A stretch of DNA of 64,000 bases, from assembly GCA_022651005.1 (NCBI GenBank), contig JALCQD010000003.1, positions 124,001 through 188,000 on the forward strand, written 5' to 3'. The stretch is from Bifidobacteriaceae bacterium. GTDB lineage: Bacteria; Actinomycetota; Actinomycetes; Actinomycetales; Bifidobacteriaceae. Positions 41,542 through 49,830 of this stretch are shown here, piece by piece. Each line of letters opens with the position of its first letter. Within the stretch, counting starts at the first letter, position 1. The position numbers were made by a program, and so were the translations under genes. Below the pieces are notes generated by a model. That model did no database searches. It worked only from the letters and a program-made list of their open reading frames with translations, and had not been told where the DNA came from.

Positions 41542-42693
41542 TTACATCAGCGACGCGTAAATGCCGCGAATCTCCTCGACTGTGGGCTTGCGCGGGTTGC
41601 CGGGCAGGCAGGCGTCGATGAAGGCTGCCTCAGCGAGTGGCTGGAGATCCTCCTCCTTGGCTCCCACCTCGGAGATCGTGGCAGGGTTACCCAAGGACAG
41701 TGCGAAGTCGTGGACGGCCGTGACGGCCTCCTCACGCACTGCGTCAAGATCTCCCGTGTACGCGTCGGCAACGCCGAATGCGTTGGCGATGTCGCGGTAC
41801 TTCTCGCCGGTGTACTCCTTGTTGAATTCCATCACCTTGGCGAGCAGAATGCCGTTCGCCTCGCCGTGGTCGACGCCCAGACGGCCGCCGAGCTGGTGCG
41901 CCATGGAGTGCACCAGGCCAAGGCCGACGTTGGAGAAGGCCATGCCGGCAATGAATGACGAGTAGCCCATCATTTCAACGGCTTCGGAGTCGCCCGCAGC
42001 GGACTTCGGCAGGTACTGTGCCGTGAGCTCGAAGGACTTCTTCGACAGCGCTTCTGTGAGTGCCCATGCGTCGGGGTTGATGTAGCTCTCAATGGCGTGC
42101 GTGAGGCAGTCGAGGCCGGACGCCACCTTGAGGTGACGGGGCATGCCGTCCATGAGGTCGGGGTCAACGAAGGCGACGATAGGCATGCAGTGAGGATCAA
42201 CTGCCACCCACTTGCGCTCTGCCTGCTCGTCGGTGACCACGTAATAGTCGGTGGTCTCGGAGGCAGAACCAGCGGTGGTGGGGATGCCGAAGATCGGGAC
42301 GGACGGGTTCTTGGTGGGAGACAGTCCCTCAAGGCTCGAGACGTCCGCGAACTCGGGATTGGCAGCAACGATGCCGATGGCCTTGCAGGCGTCCTGAGGC
42401 GAGCCGCCGCCCAGGCCGATGATGAAGTCCGCACCTGAGGCCTTGAATGCAGCGACGCCCTTGGTGATGTCTTCGATGGGAGGGTTTGGTGCCACATCGG
42501 TGTACGAAACGTAACCGATACCAGCGGCGTCCAGAAGGTCGGTCACCTTGGCGACGGTGCCCACGCGAGTGAGCACGGGGCCGGTGACGATGAAGGCTTT
42601 GGTGAGGCCGAGCGACTTTGCACAGTTGGGAACCTCAGCGATAGCGCCGCGACCGAAATAGGCGTTCTGGTTGAATAGCACTGGATGTACCAT
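41542..42693 (-). CDS. fucO: Lactaldehyde reductase (iron-dependent alcohol dehydrogenase)
   Basis: A 383-residue group III alcohol dehydrogenase, the same length as E. coli FucO. The NAD-binding region has LGGGSPQDACKAIGI. The metal site is formed by Asp and His in LDCLTHAIESY, and by the His residues in LVHSMAHQLGG and VDHGEANG. It reduces L-lactaldehyde from deoxy-fuconate cleavage to 1,2-propanediol and regenerates NAD+. The start MVHPVL is chosen with AAGAG upstream. A frame extends 54 codons further but looks non-coding. The 292-bp upstream gap contains a terminator for the preceding gene, so fucO may have its own promoter. Confidence 0.92.
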   Translation of the reverse strand: MVHPVLFNQNAYFGRGAIAEVPNCAKSLGLTKAFIVTGPVLTRVGTVAKVTDLLDAAGIGYVSYTDVAPNPPIEDITKGVAAFKASGADFIIGLGGGSPQDACKAIGIVAANPEFADVSSLEGLSPTKNPSVPIFGIPTTAGSASETTDYYVVTDEQAERKWVAVDPHCMPIVAFVDPDLMDGMPRHLKVASGLDCLTHAIESYINPDAWALTEALSKKSFELTAQYLPKSAAGDSEAVEMMGYSSFIAGMAFSNVGLGLVHSMAHQLGGRLGVDHGEANGILLAKVMEFNKEYTGEKYRDIANAFGVADAYTGDLDAVREEAVTAVHDFALSLGNPATISEVGAKEEDLQPLAEAAFIDACLPGNPRKPTVEEIRGIYASLM

Positions 42694-42916
42694 GATTACT
42701 CTTTTCTGTGGTTGTTTTTGGATGACGAGGAACGTACCACATTGACCGTCCCCGATTTCAGCGTCAGCAACATTGCCGGCACCGTACAGCTTTACTGCAC
42801 TTGCACTACTTGCTTTCTGGCACGCCTTCAGCATTGGAAGCACGCCAAAATTCACTAAGATTCTACGTCACAACAGAATGTGTTGAGTTACCGCGAGTTG
42901 CGATTCCCCTTGCCTC

Positions 42917-42953
42917 TTTTGGGTACGCGAAAACCTCTATCGCGTACCCAAAA
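42917..42953 (-). terminator. Hairpin between the aldolase gene and fucO
   Basis: Perfect 14-bp stem TTTTGGGTACGCGA / TCGCGTACCCAAAA with a nine-base loop, 33 bp after the aldolase stop. The A/T base gives a partial T-run on either strand. It separates fucO from the genes upstream, and the rest of the gap (42694-42916) shows no ORF of its own. Confidence 0.8.
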
Positions 42954-42985
42954 GAAACCGAAAGAGAAACGACCGAGAAATATCG

Positions 42986-43882
42986 CTACTTCTTCAGGGG
43001 CTCCGCGTCCAAAATTGCCTTGATGTTGGCAAGCTGGGCGTCAGTGAGCTGAACTGCCGGCTCATTGATCTTCGTGGAGATGTCCAAGCCCTCGAGCTTG
43101 ACGCCACCCTTGATGGCGGAGATGAACAAATCAGACGTGTCGTACACCTTCATGAGGTGAGACACACGCTCGGCTGCTGCGGTTGCTGCGGCAAAGTCTC
43201 CCGCTTCATACGCCTTGTGCAGGGCCACGAAGGTCTCGGGCTCGACGTTGTTCAAACCGGAGATGATGCCATTGCCACCGGCGATGCGGTTGACGAAGTA
43301 ATACTCGTCGAAGCCGGAGAACACGGCGAAGTCAGGGTTGACCTTGCGCGTGGCAACGATCATCTTGCGCGTGTGGCTGATGGTGTCCACAGTGTCCTTA
43401 ATACCCGCAATGTTGGAGTGTTCTGCGGCAAGCGAGGCCACCAGTTCAGGACTCAGATCCATGCCCGTGCGAGCCGGGAAGTTGTAGAGAATGACGGGAA
43501 GCTTCGTGGCATCGGCCACGGCACCGAAGTATTCCTTGGCGGTGGGATCGGTGGGTCCGAAGTAATAGGGAGCCACGGCGACGACGGCATCGGCACCGAC
43601 CTTCTCCGAGAACGCAGCGAAAGCGGTGACATCGGACAGGATGGTTCCACCCACGCCTGCAAACACCTTCATACGGCCGGCGACGCGCTTGACGGCGAAC
43701 TCGACAGCCTTCTCCTTCACCTCAAGCGGGTACGCGTAGAACTCACCAATGCTGCCGAACAGCAGCACTCCGTTCGTTCCGGCGGCCACGAGGTGGTCAA
43801 GATGCTTGCCCCACTGTTCGTAATCAATCGTTCCGTCATCTTTTGTGATTGTGATGGACGGGCAAAAAACGCCTTTAAACAT
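42986..43882 (-). CDS. DapA-family aldolase, probable 2-keto-3-deoxy-L-fuconate aldolase
   Basis: A 298-residue class I (Schiff-base) aldolase of the dihydrodipicolinate synthase family. It shows GTNGVLLFGSIGEFYAYP near the N-terminus, the catalytic Tyr in LYNFPARTGMD and the Schiff-base Lys in AGIKDTVDT. GGNGIISGLNN is the conserved Gly-rich strand. Placement between the lactonase and FucO genes points to cleavage of 2-keto-3-deoxy-L-fuconate to pyruvate and L-lactaldehyde, as in known bifidobacterial fucose pathways. The assignment rests on context because the family includes many specificities. AAGGAT precedes the ATG, with a hairpin directly upstream. Confidence 0.88.
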   Translation of the reverse strand: MFKGVFCPSITITKDDGTIDYEQWGKHLDHLVAAGTNGVLLFGSIGEFYAYPLEVKEKAVEFAVKRVAGRMKVFAGVGGTILSDVTAFAAFSEKVGADAVVAVAPYYFGPTDPTAKEYFGAVADATKLPVILYNFPARTGMDLSPELVASLAAEHSNIAGIKDTVDTISHTRKMIVATRKVNPDFAVFSGFDEYYFVNRIAGGNGIISGLNNVEPETFVALHKAYEAGDFAAATAAAERVSHLMKVYDTSDLFISAIKGGVKLEGLDISTKINEPAVQLTDAQLANIKAILDAEPLKK

Positions 43883-43895
43883 CTCATATCCTTAC

Positions 43896-43915
43896 TGCTT
43901 CCACGCCTGGAAGCA
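43896..43915 (-). other. Hairpin in the leader of the aldolase gene
   Basis: TGCTTCCACGCCTGGAAGCA has two perfect eight-base arms and ends just upstream of the ribosome binding site of the aldolase gene. It could be an operator, an mRNA-stabilising structure or a processing site. A further GC-rich stem (GGCCGG arms, about 43943-43994) lies upstream of it. Confidence 0.6.
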
Positions 43916-44041
43916 ACACTGCATTGTCAAAAGGTCGAACCTGCCGGCCGGCCTCTGAACTCCCGTTACTAACAGTAGCCAGAAACCGGCCGACAGACCA
44001 GCGTTTGCGCGCTTGCCGTACAACGCGCGTGGACTACGGTC

Positions 44042-44815
44042 TCACAGCTTGATGCCGTACGCCCTCACGGTGTTGTTCATGAAGAAGTCTTCGTCGTCTC
44101 CGAAGATTCCGCGGACCAGCTCGAAGTGGGCTTCGAACGTGTTGTTCATCAGCACCACAGGGTAGTTGGAGCTCCACAGGCACTTCTTCGGCCCGAAGGT
44201 GTCACGCACGAACTTCACCACATCGGGATCCACCGGATTGTCGCCGGAAATCTTGATGTAGGCGTTCGGCAGCTTGGAGAGCTTGGTGAGCGCGTCCTTG
44301 TATTCGGGGTCGAGATTGGGAACGTTGCCGAGGTGATCGATGATGATCCGCTCTTCCGGAACCTGTGCGAAGGCCTTGTAGATGTCACCAATTTCGGGAC
44401 CACGGTTGACGACCTCGAAGGGGAGGTCGCGTGCGGCCAGCGCCTTGATGCCTTCGATGAACTCTGGCTCAAGGCAGCGGCCCTTCGGCGCCTGATCCGT
44501 GTGCAGCGGCTCGCGAATGCCCGTTGCATGCACGGGAACGCGCATGTAGGGGCTCACGCGGGAGCGCAACATCTTGGCGAGAATCTTGGGGCTCTTGTTC
44601 TCGTACAGGAGCTTGTCTTCCTGCAGAGGGTCAGCCTCGTCGATCTCGACGTAGACGCCGCCGACGAACTCAACGTCGGGGTACTTGGCGTATTCCGCTT
44701 CCAAGTTCTCGATGCCAAACTTCTTGGCAACGGGGCTGGAGGAATCGAGCCATGGCAAATTCTGAACGGCCGGATCCCACATATGGAAGTGAGAATCAAC
44801 GATCTTCAATACCAT
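44042..44815 (-). CDS. Probable L-fuconolactonase (amidohydrolase family)
   Basis: A 257-residue COG3618-type TIM-barrel hydrolase. The N-terminus has VDSHFHMWDPAVQNLPWLD with the metal-binding HxH. YVEIDEAD, VPVHATGIRE and IIIDHLGNVP follow, the last with the conserved barrel His. CLWSSNYPVV carries the terminal strand. It should open L-fucono-1,5-lactone to L-fuconate, the step after the fucose dehydrogenase. It starts six bases after the FucP stop codon, with GAAGGAA upstream, so the two are tightly coupled. It is related to the partial protein at 1-543. Confidence 0.9.
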   Translation of the reverse strand: MVLKIVDSHFHMWDPAVQNLPWLDSSSPVAKKFGIENLEAEYAKYPDVEFVGGVYVEIDEADPLQEDKLLYENKSPKILAKMLRSRVSPYMRVPVHATGIREPLHTDQAPKGRCLEPEFIEGIKALAARDLPFEVVNRGPEIGDIYKAFAQVPEERIIIDHLGNVPNLDPEYKDALTKLSKLPNAYIKISGDNPVDPDVVKFVRDTFGPKKCLWSSNYPVVLMNNTFEAHFELVRGIFGDDEDFFMNNTVRAYGIKL

Positions 44816-44819
44816 AAAA

Positions 44820-46109
44820 TCACTTTCCTTCCACAAGGCCCATCTTGGAGCCCTTGATGGCATACCACGCCAGGTAAGCGAAGCAAGGAACCGTCACCAG
44901 CAGAGCGACCTGAAGGCCAGCAGCGCCACCGACGCCATCCTGAATAACGCCGAAGAGCAGCGGGATAAGTGCCGCGCCCACGATGGACATCACCAGTGCG
45001 GACGACACCGTCTTGGTTGCCTGACCGTGCAGACCCTTGATGGTGAGCGAGAAGATGGTGGGGTAGCCGATGGAGATGAACAGGTACGCAATGACGAAGC
45101 AGATCACCGAGAACATGCCCCAGCCAGCCGCGACGATGAGCATCAGAACGGCGGAGAGCGTCATGTAGACGAAGAGGATCTTGCCCGGATCGACCTTGCT
45201 CATGATCGGGGTGGTGATGAAACGGCCAGCGGCGAAGCACACGGTGAGAACCGTGAACCAGATGAGCGCCGCGGAGGAGTTCATGCCGCCGAACTGCTGA
45301 GCGTAGGTGGTGAACAGACCCATGCCAACGACCTGCAGACCAATGAAGATGAATTCGGCGATGATACCGAGGATGACGTACGGCTTCTTGAGAGGAGACT
45401 CAGCAGGCGCAGCGGCTGCGGGTGTGGCTTCTTCTTCCACGTCCCCTGGAGGCTGCGGCAGCTTGATGAAGCAGAAGGCTGCGAGCACGACGAGCAGGAC
45501 GATGCCAATGACGATGTAGACCATCTTGATGTCGCCCAGGAAGTTGAGCTTCTCGGTGTTGTTGTCGGGGTGCACCGTTGCAGGAACGATGAAGCCGAGG
45601 ATAACGGGAGAGATCACGTTGCCGACCGCGTTGAACGACTGTGCGAGGTTCAGGCGGAAGGATTCATGCGCTTCGTCACCGAGCTTTGTGATGTAGGGGT
45701 TCGCGTTGGTCTCCAGTGAGGAGGCGCCCAAGGCGACCACGAACATTGCAAAGAGGAAGAGGCCGTAGCTGCCCATATTCGTAGCCGGGATTGCCAGGAA
45801 GGCGCCGATTGCGAAGAGGACAAGGCCTGAGATCATGCCACCCTTGTAGCCGAAGCGCTTTGCGATGAGGCCAGCCGGGATTGCCATGACGAAGTAGGCG
45901 ATGTAGTAGGCGAACTGCAGCAATGATGTCTGCGTCGCGTTCAGGTGCATATATTTGCCGAACGGATCGCGCAGGGGGTTGACGAGGTTCATCGTCACGC
46001 CCCAGATGAGGAACAGCGAGGTCACAAGCACGATGGCGATCATGGCCTTTGAGCCCTTGGTCTCATCCTTCGGTGCGCCCGCTTGGATTTGATTTTGTGT
46101 GGAGGACAT
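44820..46109 (-). CDS. fucP: L-fucose:H+ symporter (MFS)
   Basis: A 429-residue transporter with twelve predicted helices. The segment GASSLETNANPYITKLGDE followed by FRLNLAQSFNAVGNVISP is diagnostic for the FucP group, including the Glu and Asn residues that bind sugar and proton in E. coli FucP. AGGGAG precedes the ATG at 46109. The loop between the two halves is Pro/Glu/Ala-rich. It brings free L-fucose into the cell for the oxidative pathway encoded around it. The locus shows no fucosidase, so fucose must be released elsewhere. Confidence 0.93.
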   Translation of the reverse strand: MSSTQNQIQAGAPKDETKGSKAMIAIVLVTSLFLIWGVTMNLVNPLRDPFGKYMHLNATQTSLLQFAYYIAYFVMAIPAGLIAKRFGYKGGMISGLVLFAIGAFLAIPATNMGSYGLFLFAMFVVALGASSLETNANPYITKLGDEAHESFRLNLAQSFNAVGNVISPVILGFIVPATVHPDNNTEKLNFLGDIKMVYIVIGIVLLVVLAAFCFIKLPQPPGDVEEEATPAAAAPAESPLKKPYVILGIIAEFIFIGLQVVGMGLFTTYAQQFGGMNSSAALIWFTVLTVCFAAGRFITTPIMSKVDPGKILFVYMTLSAVLMLIVAAGWGMFSVICFVIAYLFISIGYPTIFSLTIKGLHGQATKTVSSALVMSIVGAALIPLLFGVIQDGVGGAAGLQVALLVTVPCFAYLAWYAIKGSKMGLVEGK

Positions 46110-46287
46110 TCTTACTCCCTTGTAAAAATGAGTTTTTATTGGGGGTTTTGCAGGGCCGTGCACAGCCGCTCACAAAACTCAGGAATGGGGACTGCGGTAG
46201 ATATTTACGGAAAGGCAGAAAGCCGGCAAGGCGGGCCGACCCGCGTATGCGCGCGAATCGACCCGCTCTTCCGGCAGCGACTAAGGC

Positions 46288-47082
46288 TTACTCAGCCAGA
46301 GCGCGGTCGAGGTGGACGTAGCCACCGTCGACGAACACCCACTGACCGGTGGTGTGCGAGGAGCGATCAGACAGCAAGAAGGCTGCCTCATTGCCGAGCT
46401 CTTCCGGAGTGGTCATGCGGTGCTCAAGCGGAATCTTGTCGGTGATGATCTTGAGACGAGCCTGCTGTGCAGCTTCGTCGCCGAAGGTCTTGATCCAGTC
46501 TGCGTACAGCGGGGTCCATGCCTCGGCAACGACGATGGCGTTAACGCGCACGTCGTCATGAACCAATGCGGCAGCCCACTCACGCGTCAGACCAGCGATG
46601 GCGCCCTTTGCAGCGGCGTATGCGGAGGTCTTGCCCTGACCGGTGAAAGCGGTCTTGGACGTGATGTTGACGATGGCGCCCTTGGACTCCTTGAGGTACG
46701 GAACAGCCTGATGAACCATCTCGTAGTAATGCGTGAGATTGCCGTGGATGGACTTCTCGAAGTCCTGCCAGGACGTGGTCTCGAGGGCCTTGTTGTCGTT
46801 CACGCCGGCGTTGTTGACGACGCCGTCGATGTGGCCGTACTTCTTGTAGGTTGCTTCGATGATCGGCTTGATCTCGTCGGTGTTATTCAGGTCGATGTAA
46901 TGGAAATCGACGGTCGCACCGATCTTCTCGAGCTCCGCACGAACTTCGTCTTCCTTGCCGTCCTTACGGTTCAGAATGACGACGTGTGCGCCCTCGCGTG
47001 CCAGCTGCAGCGAAATGCCGTGGCCAATACCCTTGAAACCACCGGTGACGAGGATAACCTTGTCTTGAAGATGCAGATCCAT
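46288..47082 (-). CDS. Probable L-fucose dehydrogenase (SDR family)
   Basis: A 264-residue classical SDR. The cofactor loop is TGGFKGIGHG, the NNAG strand is VVNNAGVND, and the catalytic Ser-Tyr-Lys lie in VNITSKTAF and SAYAAAKGA. The C-terminus has GQWVFVDGGYVHLDRA, as in sugar dehydrogenases. It should oxidise L-fucose to the lactone and reduce NAD(P)+. AAGGAG precedes the ATG by six bases. A 21-bp hairpin lies immediately upstream of that site. It lies between the fuconate dehydratase and FucP genes on the same strand. Confidence 0.9.
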   Translation of the reverse strand: MDLHLQDKVILVTGGFKGIGHGISLQLAREGAHVVILNRKDGKEDEVRAELEKIGATVDFHYIDLNNTDEIKPIIEATYKKYGHIDGVVNNAGVNDNKALETTSWQDFEKSIHGNLTHYYEMVHQAVPYLKESKGAIVNITSKTAFTGQGKTSAYAAAKGAIAGLTREWAAALVHDDVRVNAIVVAEAWTPLYADWIKTFGDEAAQQARLKIITDKIPLEHRMTTPEELGNEAAFLLSDRSSHTTGQWVFVDGGYVHLDRALAE

Positions 47083-47098
47083 GTGAACTCCTTCGTTC

Positions 47099-47119
47099 TG
47101 CGCTGAAGTCTTCAGCGCA
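47099..47119 (-). other. Hairpin in the leader of the fucose dehydrogenase gene
   Basis: Arms TGCGCTGAA and TTCAGCGCA (nine bp, perfect) around a three-base loop, directly upstream of AAGGAG. This is the same placement as the hairpin before the aldolase gene. Confidence 0.65.
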
Positions 47120-47151
47120 TTAATTACTGCTGTTTTTAATTTTGATTGGAT

Positions 47152-47201
47152 ACATCCGACCGGAGCTGAGCCATAGGTTCGCTCCGACCGTTTCCGATGT
47201 A
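47152..47201 (-). terminator. Intercistronic stem-loop after the fuconate dehydratase gene
   Basis: Long imperfect stem with arms around CGGTCGGAGC and GCTCCGG plus ACATC/GATGT, starting about 24 bp after the stop codon. The T-rich stretch comes about fifteen bases later, so it may attenuate rather than fully stop transcription. Confidence 0.55.
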
Positions 47202-47224
47202 TTCACAGTTGTTGTGTATGACGC

Positions 47225-48508
47225 TCAGCCTTTGTAGAGGTATTTTTCTGCGGTTTCGAGTGTCATTTCGGTGCCGTTGCCCGGCGCGGTGGGAGCGACG
47301 TAGTTGCCGTTCCTGATCTGGGTGGGATGCACGAAGTGCTCGTGCTGGTTGTCCACGTACTCGATCATGCGGCCCTCCATCGTCCCGCTCACGGCCACGT
47401 AGTCGAACATCGCGAAGTGGCACACCGCCTCGCACAGGCCCACGCCCCCGGCATGGGGGCACACGGTCTTGTTGAACTTCTTGGCCAGCAGGTACTCCAG
47501 GACGACCTCCTGGGGACCCGCCACGCGCGTGGCGTCGACCTGCATGATGCCGAACGCGTCGGCCTGCAGGTACTGCTTGAACATGATGCGGTTCTGCATC
47601 TGCTCGCCCGTTGCCACCTTGATCGGGGCGATCGCCCTCGCGATGGCCGCGTGGCCCAGGACGTCGTCGGGGCTGGTGGGCTCCTCCACCCAGTTCAGCT
47701 TGAAGTCGTGGAACTTGTTGATCCACTCGATCGCCTGGGGAACGTCCCACACCTGGTTCGCGTCCACGGCCAGGGCGACGTCGGGGCCGATGGCCTCGCG
47801 CGCCTTGCCCAGGCGGCGCAGATCGTCCTCCACGTCCTGCCCGACCTTCAGCTTGATCTGCCTGAAGCCCTTGACCTGGGACTCCTCCTTGGCCAGCTCC
47901 ACCATCTTGTCGTCCGAATAGCCCAGCCAGCCCGCGGCGGTGGAATAACCCGGATACCCGACCTTCAAAAGATTGTCGATGCGCTCCTGCTTGCCCTCCT
48001 GGCCCGCCTTGAGGATGTCGACGGCCTCCTCGGGTGTGAGCACGTCCGTGAGATAGCGGAAGTCCAGGGTCGCCACCAGCTCCTCCGGCTCCATCTCCGC
48101 CAGCAGGCGCCACAGGGGCTTGCCCGCGCGCTTGCCCTTCAGATCCCACAAAGCCGAGAGCACCGCGCCGATGGCCATGTGCTCCACGCCCTTCTCGGGA
48201 CCCAGCCAGCGCAACTGGGAATCATGCACGAACAAGTCCCACGCGATGCGCATGTTCCCCAGCAGCTCCTCCACGTTGCGCCCGATCAGGACCTGGCCCA
48301 TCGAATCGATGGCCCGGCACACCACATCATTGCCGCGACCGATCGTGAACACGAACCCATTGCCCGAAAGACCATCATCAGCATCCGTCGACACAACAAC
48401 ATAAGCCGACGAATAATCAGGATCCTTGTTCATCGCGTCCGAGCCGGAAAGTGTGTCCGACGTGGGGAAACGAAAATCGTATGTTTTAACTTCTGTAATT
48501 CTGCTCAT
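47225..48508 (-). CDS. Probable L-fuconate dehydratase (enolase superfamily)
   Basis: A 427-residue enolase-superfamily enzyme. The N-terminal capping domain has SGSDAMNKDPDYSSAYVVV and GNGFVFTIGRGND, characteristic of fuconate dehydratases. The barrel holds the catalytic KxK in RQIKLKVG, metal ligands in ALAVDANQVWD, NWVEEPTSPDD and VATGEQMQN, and the acid/base His in VCPHAGGVGLCE. It removes water from L-fuconate to give 2-keto-3-deoxy-L-fuconate. AAGGAG precedes the ATG at 48508. It is the first gene of the leftward fucose set and is divergent from LacI. Its coding strand is more GC-rich at third positions than the neighbouring fuc genes. Confidence 0.93.
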   Translation of the reverse strand: MSRITEVKTYDFRFPTSDTLSGSDAMNKDPDYSSAYVVVSTDADDGLSGNGFVFTIGRGNDVVCRAIDSMGQVLIGRNVEELLGNMRIAWDLFVHDSQLRWLGPEKGVEHMAIGAVLSALWDLKGKRAGKPLWRLLAEMEPEELVATLDFRYLTDVLTPEEAVDILKAGQEGKQERIDNLLKVGYPGYSTAAGWLGYSDDKMVELAKEESQVKGFRQIKLKVGQDVEDDLRRLGKAREAIGPDVALAVDANQVWDVPQAIEWINKFHDFKLNWVEEPTSPDDVLGHAAIARAIAPIKVATGEQMQNRIMFKQYLQADAFGIMQVDATRVAGPQEVVLEYLLAKKFNKTVCPHAGGVGLCEAVCHFAMFDYVAVSGTMEGRMIEYVDNQHEHFVHPTQIRNGNYVAPTAPGNGTEMTLETAEKYLYKG

Positions 48509-48790
48509 TGAGGCTCCTTCGCCGAGAGCGTGCAATCGTTTCTTTGACCACGTCGAGTATATCTCTTTTCGAAATGTACGAAATAGATATCGAAAAATTC
48601 GAAGCTTTAATACGTGAAATAGCTCACAATTTGAGGGTCTCCCAAAATATCGTCTCGGCGTGTCGCGAAATTCTTTAAATCCTTAGTATTCCGCCACTTT
48701 TCAGTATTCTTGCGCTTACCACTCGTCAACGGCGCGGTAGTCTATAAACAGTTTGTTCACGAGCATTTAGAGACCGCGAAGAAGAGGACG
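48509..48790. promoter_or_regulatory. Divergent control region of the fucose operon and its LacI gene
   Basis: AT-rich, 282 bp, no gene. Operator-like elements include TCGAA-AAA-TTCGA (48590-48602), TTTCG-N7-CGAAA (48567-48583) and the octamer AATCGTTT (48534-48541), which also appears (either strand) before the rhaT-like gene and the sugar porter. Their CG-containing symmetric form suits LacI-family binding. Confidence 0.6.
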
Positions 48791-49798
48791 ATGGCAGGCA
48801 GTAGCAAAAAAATTCGAGTGACGGATATCGCCGACCTCGCAAAGGTATCTCCCGCTACTGTGTCGAAAGTTATCAACGGTCGCCAAGATGTGGCCGAAAA
48901 AACCCGTTCACTGGTAGAAAAAGTCATGCGCGACGTCGGTTTTTCGAAGCCGCTCGTGCAGACAAAGACGATGCAAACCGTTGAACTCATCGTGACCTAC
49001 ATGGAGAACAACGGAACCATTGCTCTCACCCGAGCCGCAACGCACCTGGGCGAGGAGATGTCGCTCGGCGTCACCGTCTCCCAGGCGAGCGCGGCCAGTA
49101 AGCGCGACGTCTACCGCAGTGTCATCGATCGCAATCCTCTCGGCGTCATTCTGCTGCTTAATAAGATGCCTGACAAAGACGCGGCGCTACTCACTGCCCG
49201 TAACATACCCTTCGTCATCATCGACCCCGTCAGCGATGTGCCGCCCAACGATTTCAGCGTCGGTATCGACAACTGGACGGCGGGTTTCGATGCCACCTCG
49301 CACTTGCTGCAACTGGGGCATCGCCGCATCGCCGCCATCACCGGCCCCAAGGACGCGCGCAGCTCCCTGGGCAGGTACGGCGGTTACATGGCGGCTCTTG
49401 AGAATGCGGGACTCACCGTCGATCAAGATCTCGTGAAGGACGGTAACTTCCTGTCGGAAAATGGCTATCAGAAGGCGTGCGAACTGCTGGATTCGCCGAA
49501 TCCCCCCACCGCCATCTTCGCCTTCAACGATCTCACCGCCGTGAGCGTGTACCGGGCCGCCTACGAGCGCCGCATCAGGATTCCGGACGATCTGTCGGTG
49601 GTTGGCTTCGACAACATCTACCCGGCTGCCTACCTTGCCCCGGCGCTGACGACCGTCAATCAGCCGTTCGACCTCATCGCGAAATCAGCTATCAAGCTCA
49701 TCATGGACGCGCGCGAAGGCCATGTGGAGCAGCGGCACATCGTGCTGCCCACGGGGCTCGTGGTACGCGGCAGCACCGCAGCGCCGAAGAAGCGCTAA
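48791..49798 (+). CDS. LacI-family regulator of the fucose locus
   Basis: A 335-residue repressor. The helix-turn-helix and hinge read VTDIADLAKVSPATVSKVINGRQDV. The effector domain has NPLGVILLL, GHRRIAAITGPKDARSS, AIFAFNDLTAVSVY and LSVVGFDNIYPA. GAAGAGGA precedes MAGSSK; an upstream in-frame ATG would add 27 residues without a ribosome site. It is divergent from the fuconate dehydratase gene and is the natural candidate for its control. It is strongly similar to the LacI protein at 3524-4549 along its length. Confidence 0.92.
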   Translation: MAGSSKKIRVTDIADLAKVSPATVSKVINGRQDVAEKTRSLVEKVMRDVGFSKPLVQTKTMQTVELIVTYMENNGTIALTRAATHLGEEMSLGVTVSQASAASKRDVYRSVIDRNPLGVILLLNKMPDKDAALLTARNIPFVIIDPVSDVPPNDFSVGIDNWTAGFDATSHLLQLGHRRIAAITGPKDARSSLGRYGGYMAALENAGLTVDQDLVKDGNFLSENGYQKACELLDSPNPPTAIFAFNDLTAVSVYRAAYERRIRIPDDLSVVGFDNIYPAAYLAPALTTVNQPFDLIAKSAIKLIMDAREGHVEQRHIVLPTGLVVRGSTAAPKKR

Positions 49799-49830
49799 CA
49801 GGGGGCCCGCCCGCCCTCCACCTCAACCGC

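Noticed and set aside
42694-42855. 54-codon N-terminal extension of FucO
   Set aside because: The sequence lies in a promoter gap, has no ribosome site, and FucO proteins start at the MVHPVL-like position with the standard length.
47327-48511. Plus-strand ORF of 394 codons opposite the fuconate dehydratase gene
   Set aside because: Antisense shadow with a His/Leu/Arg/Val-rich composition; the minus strand has the enolase-superfamily active site.
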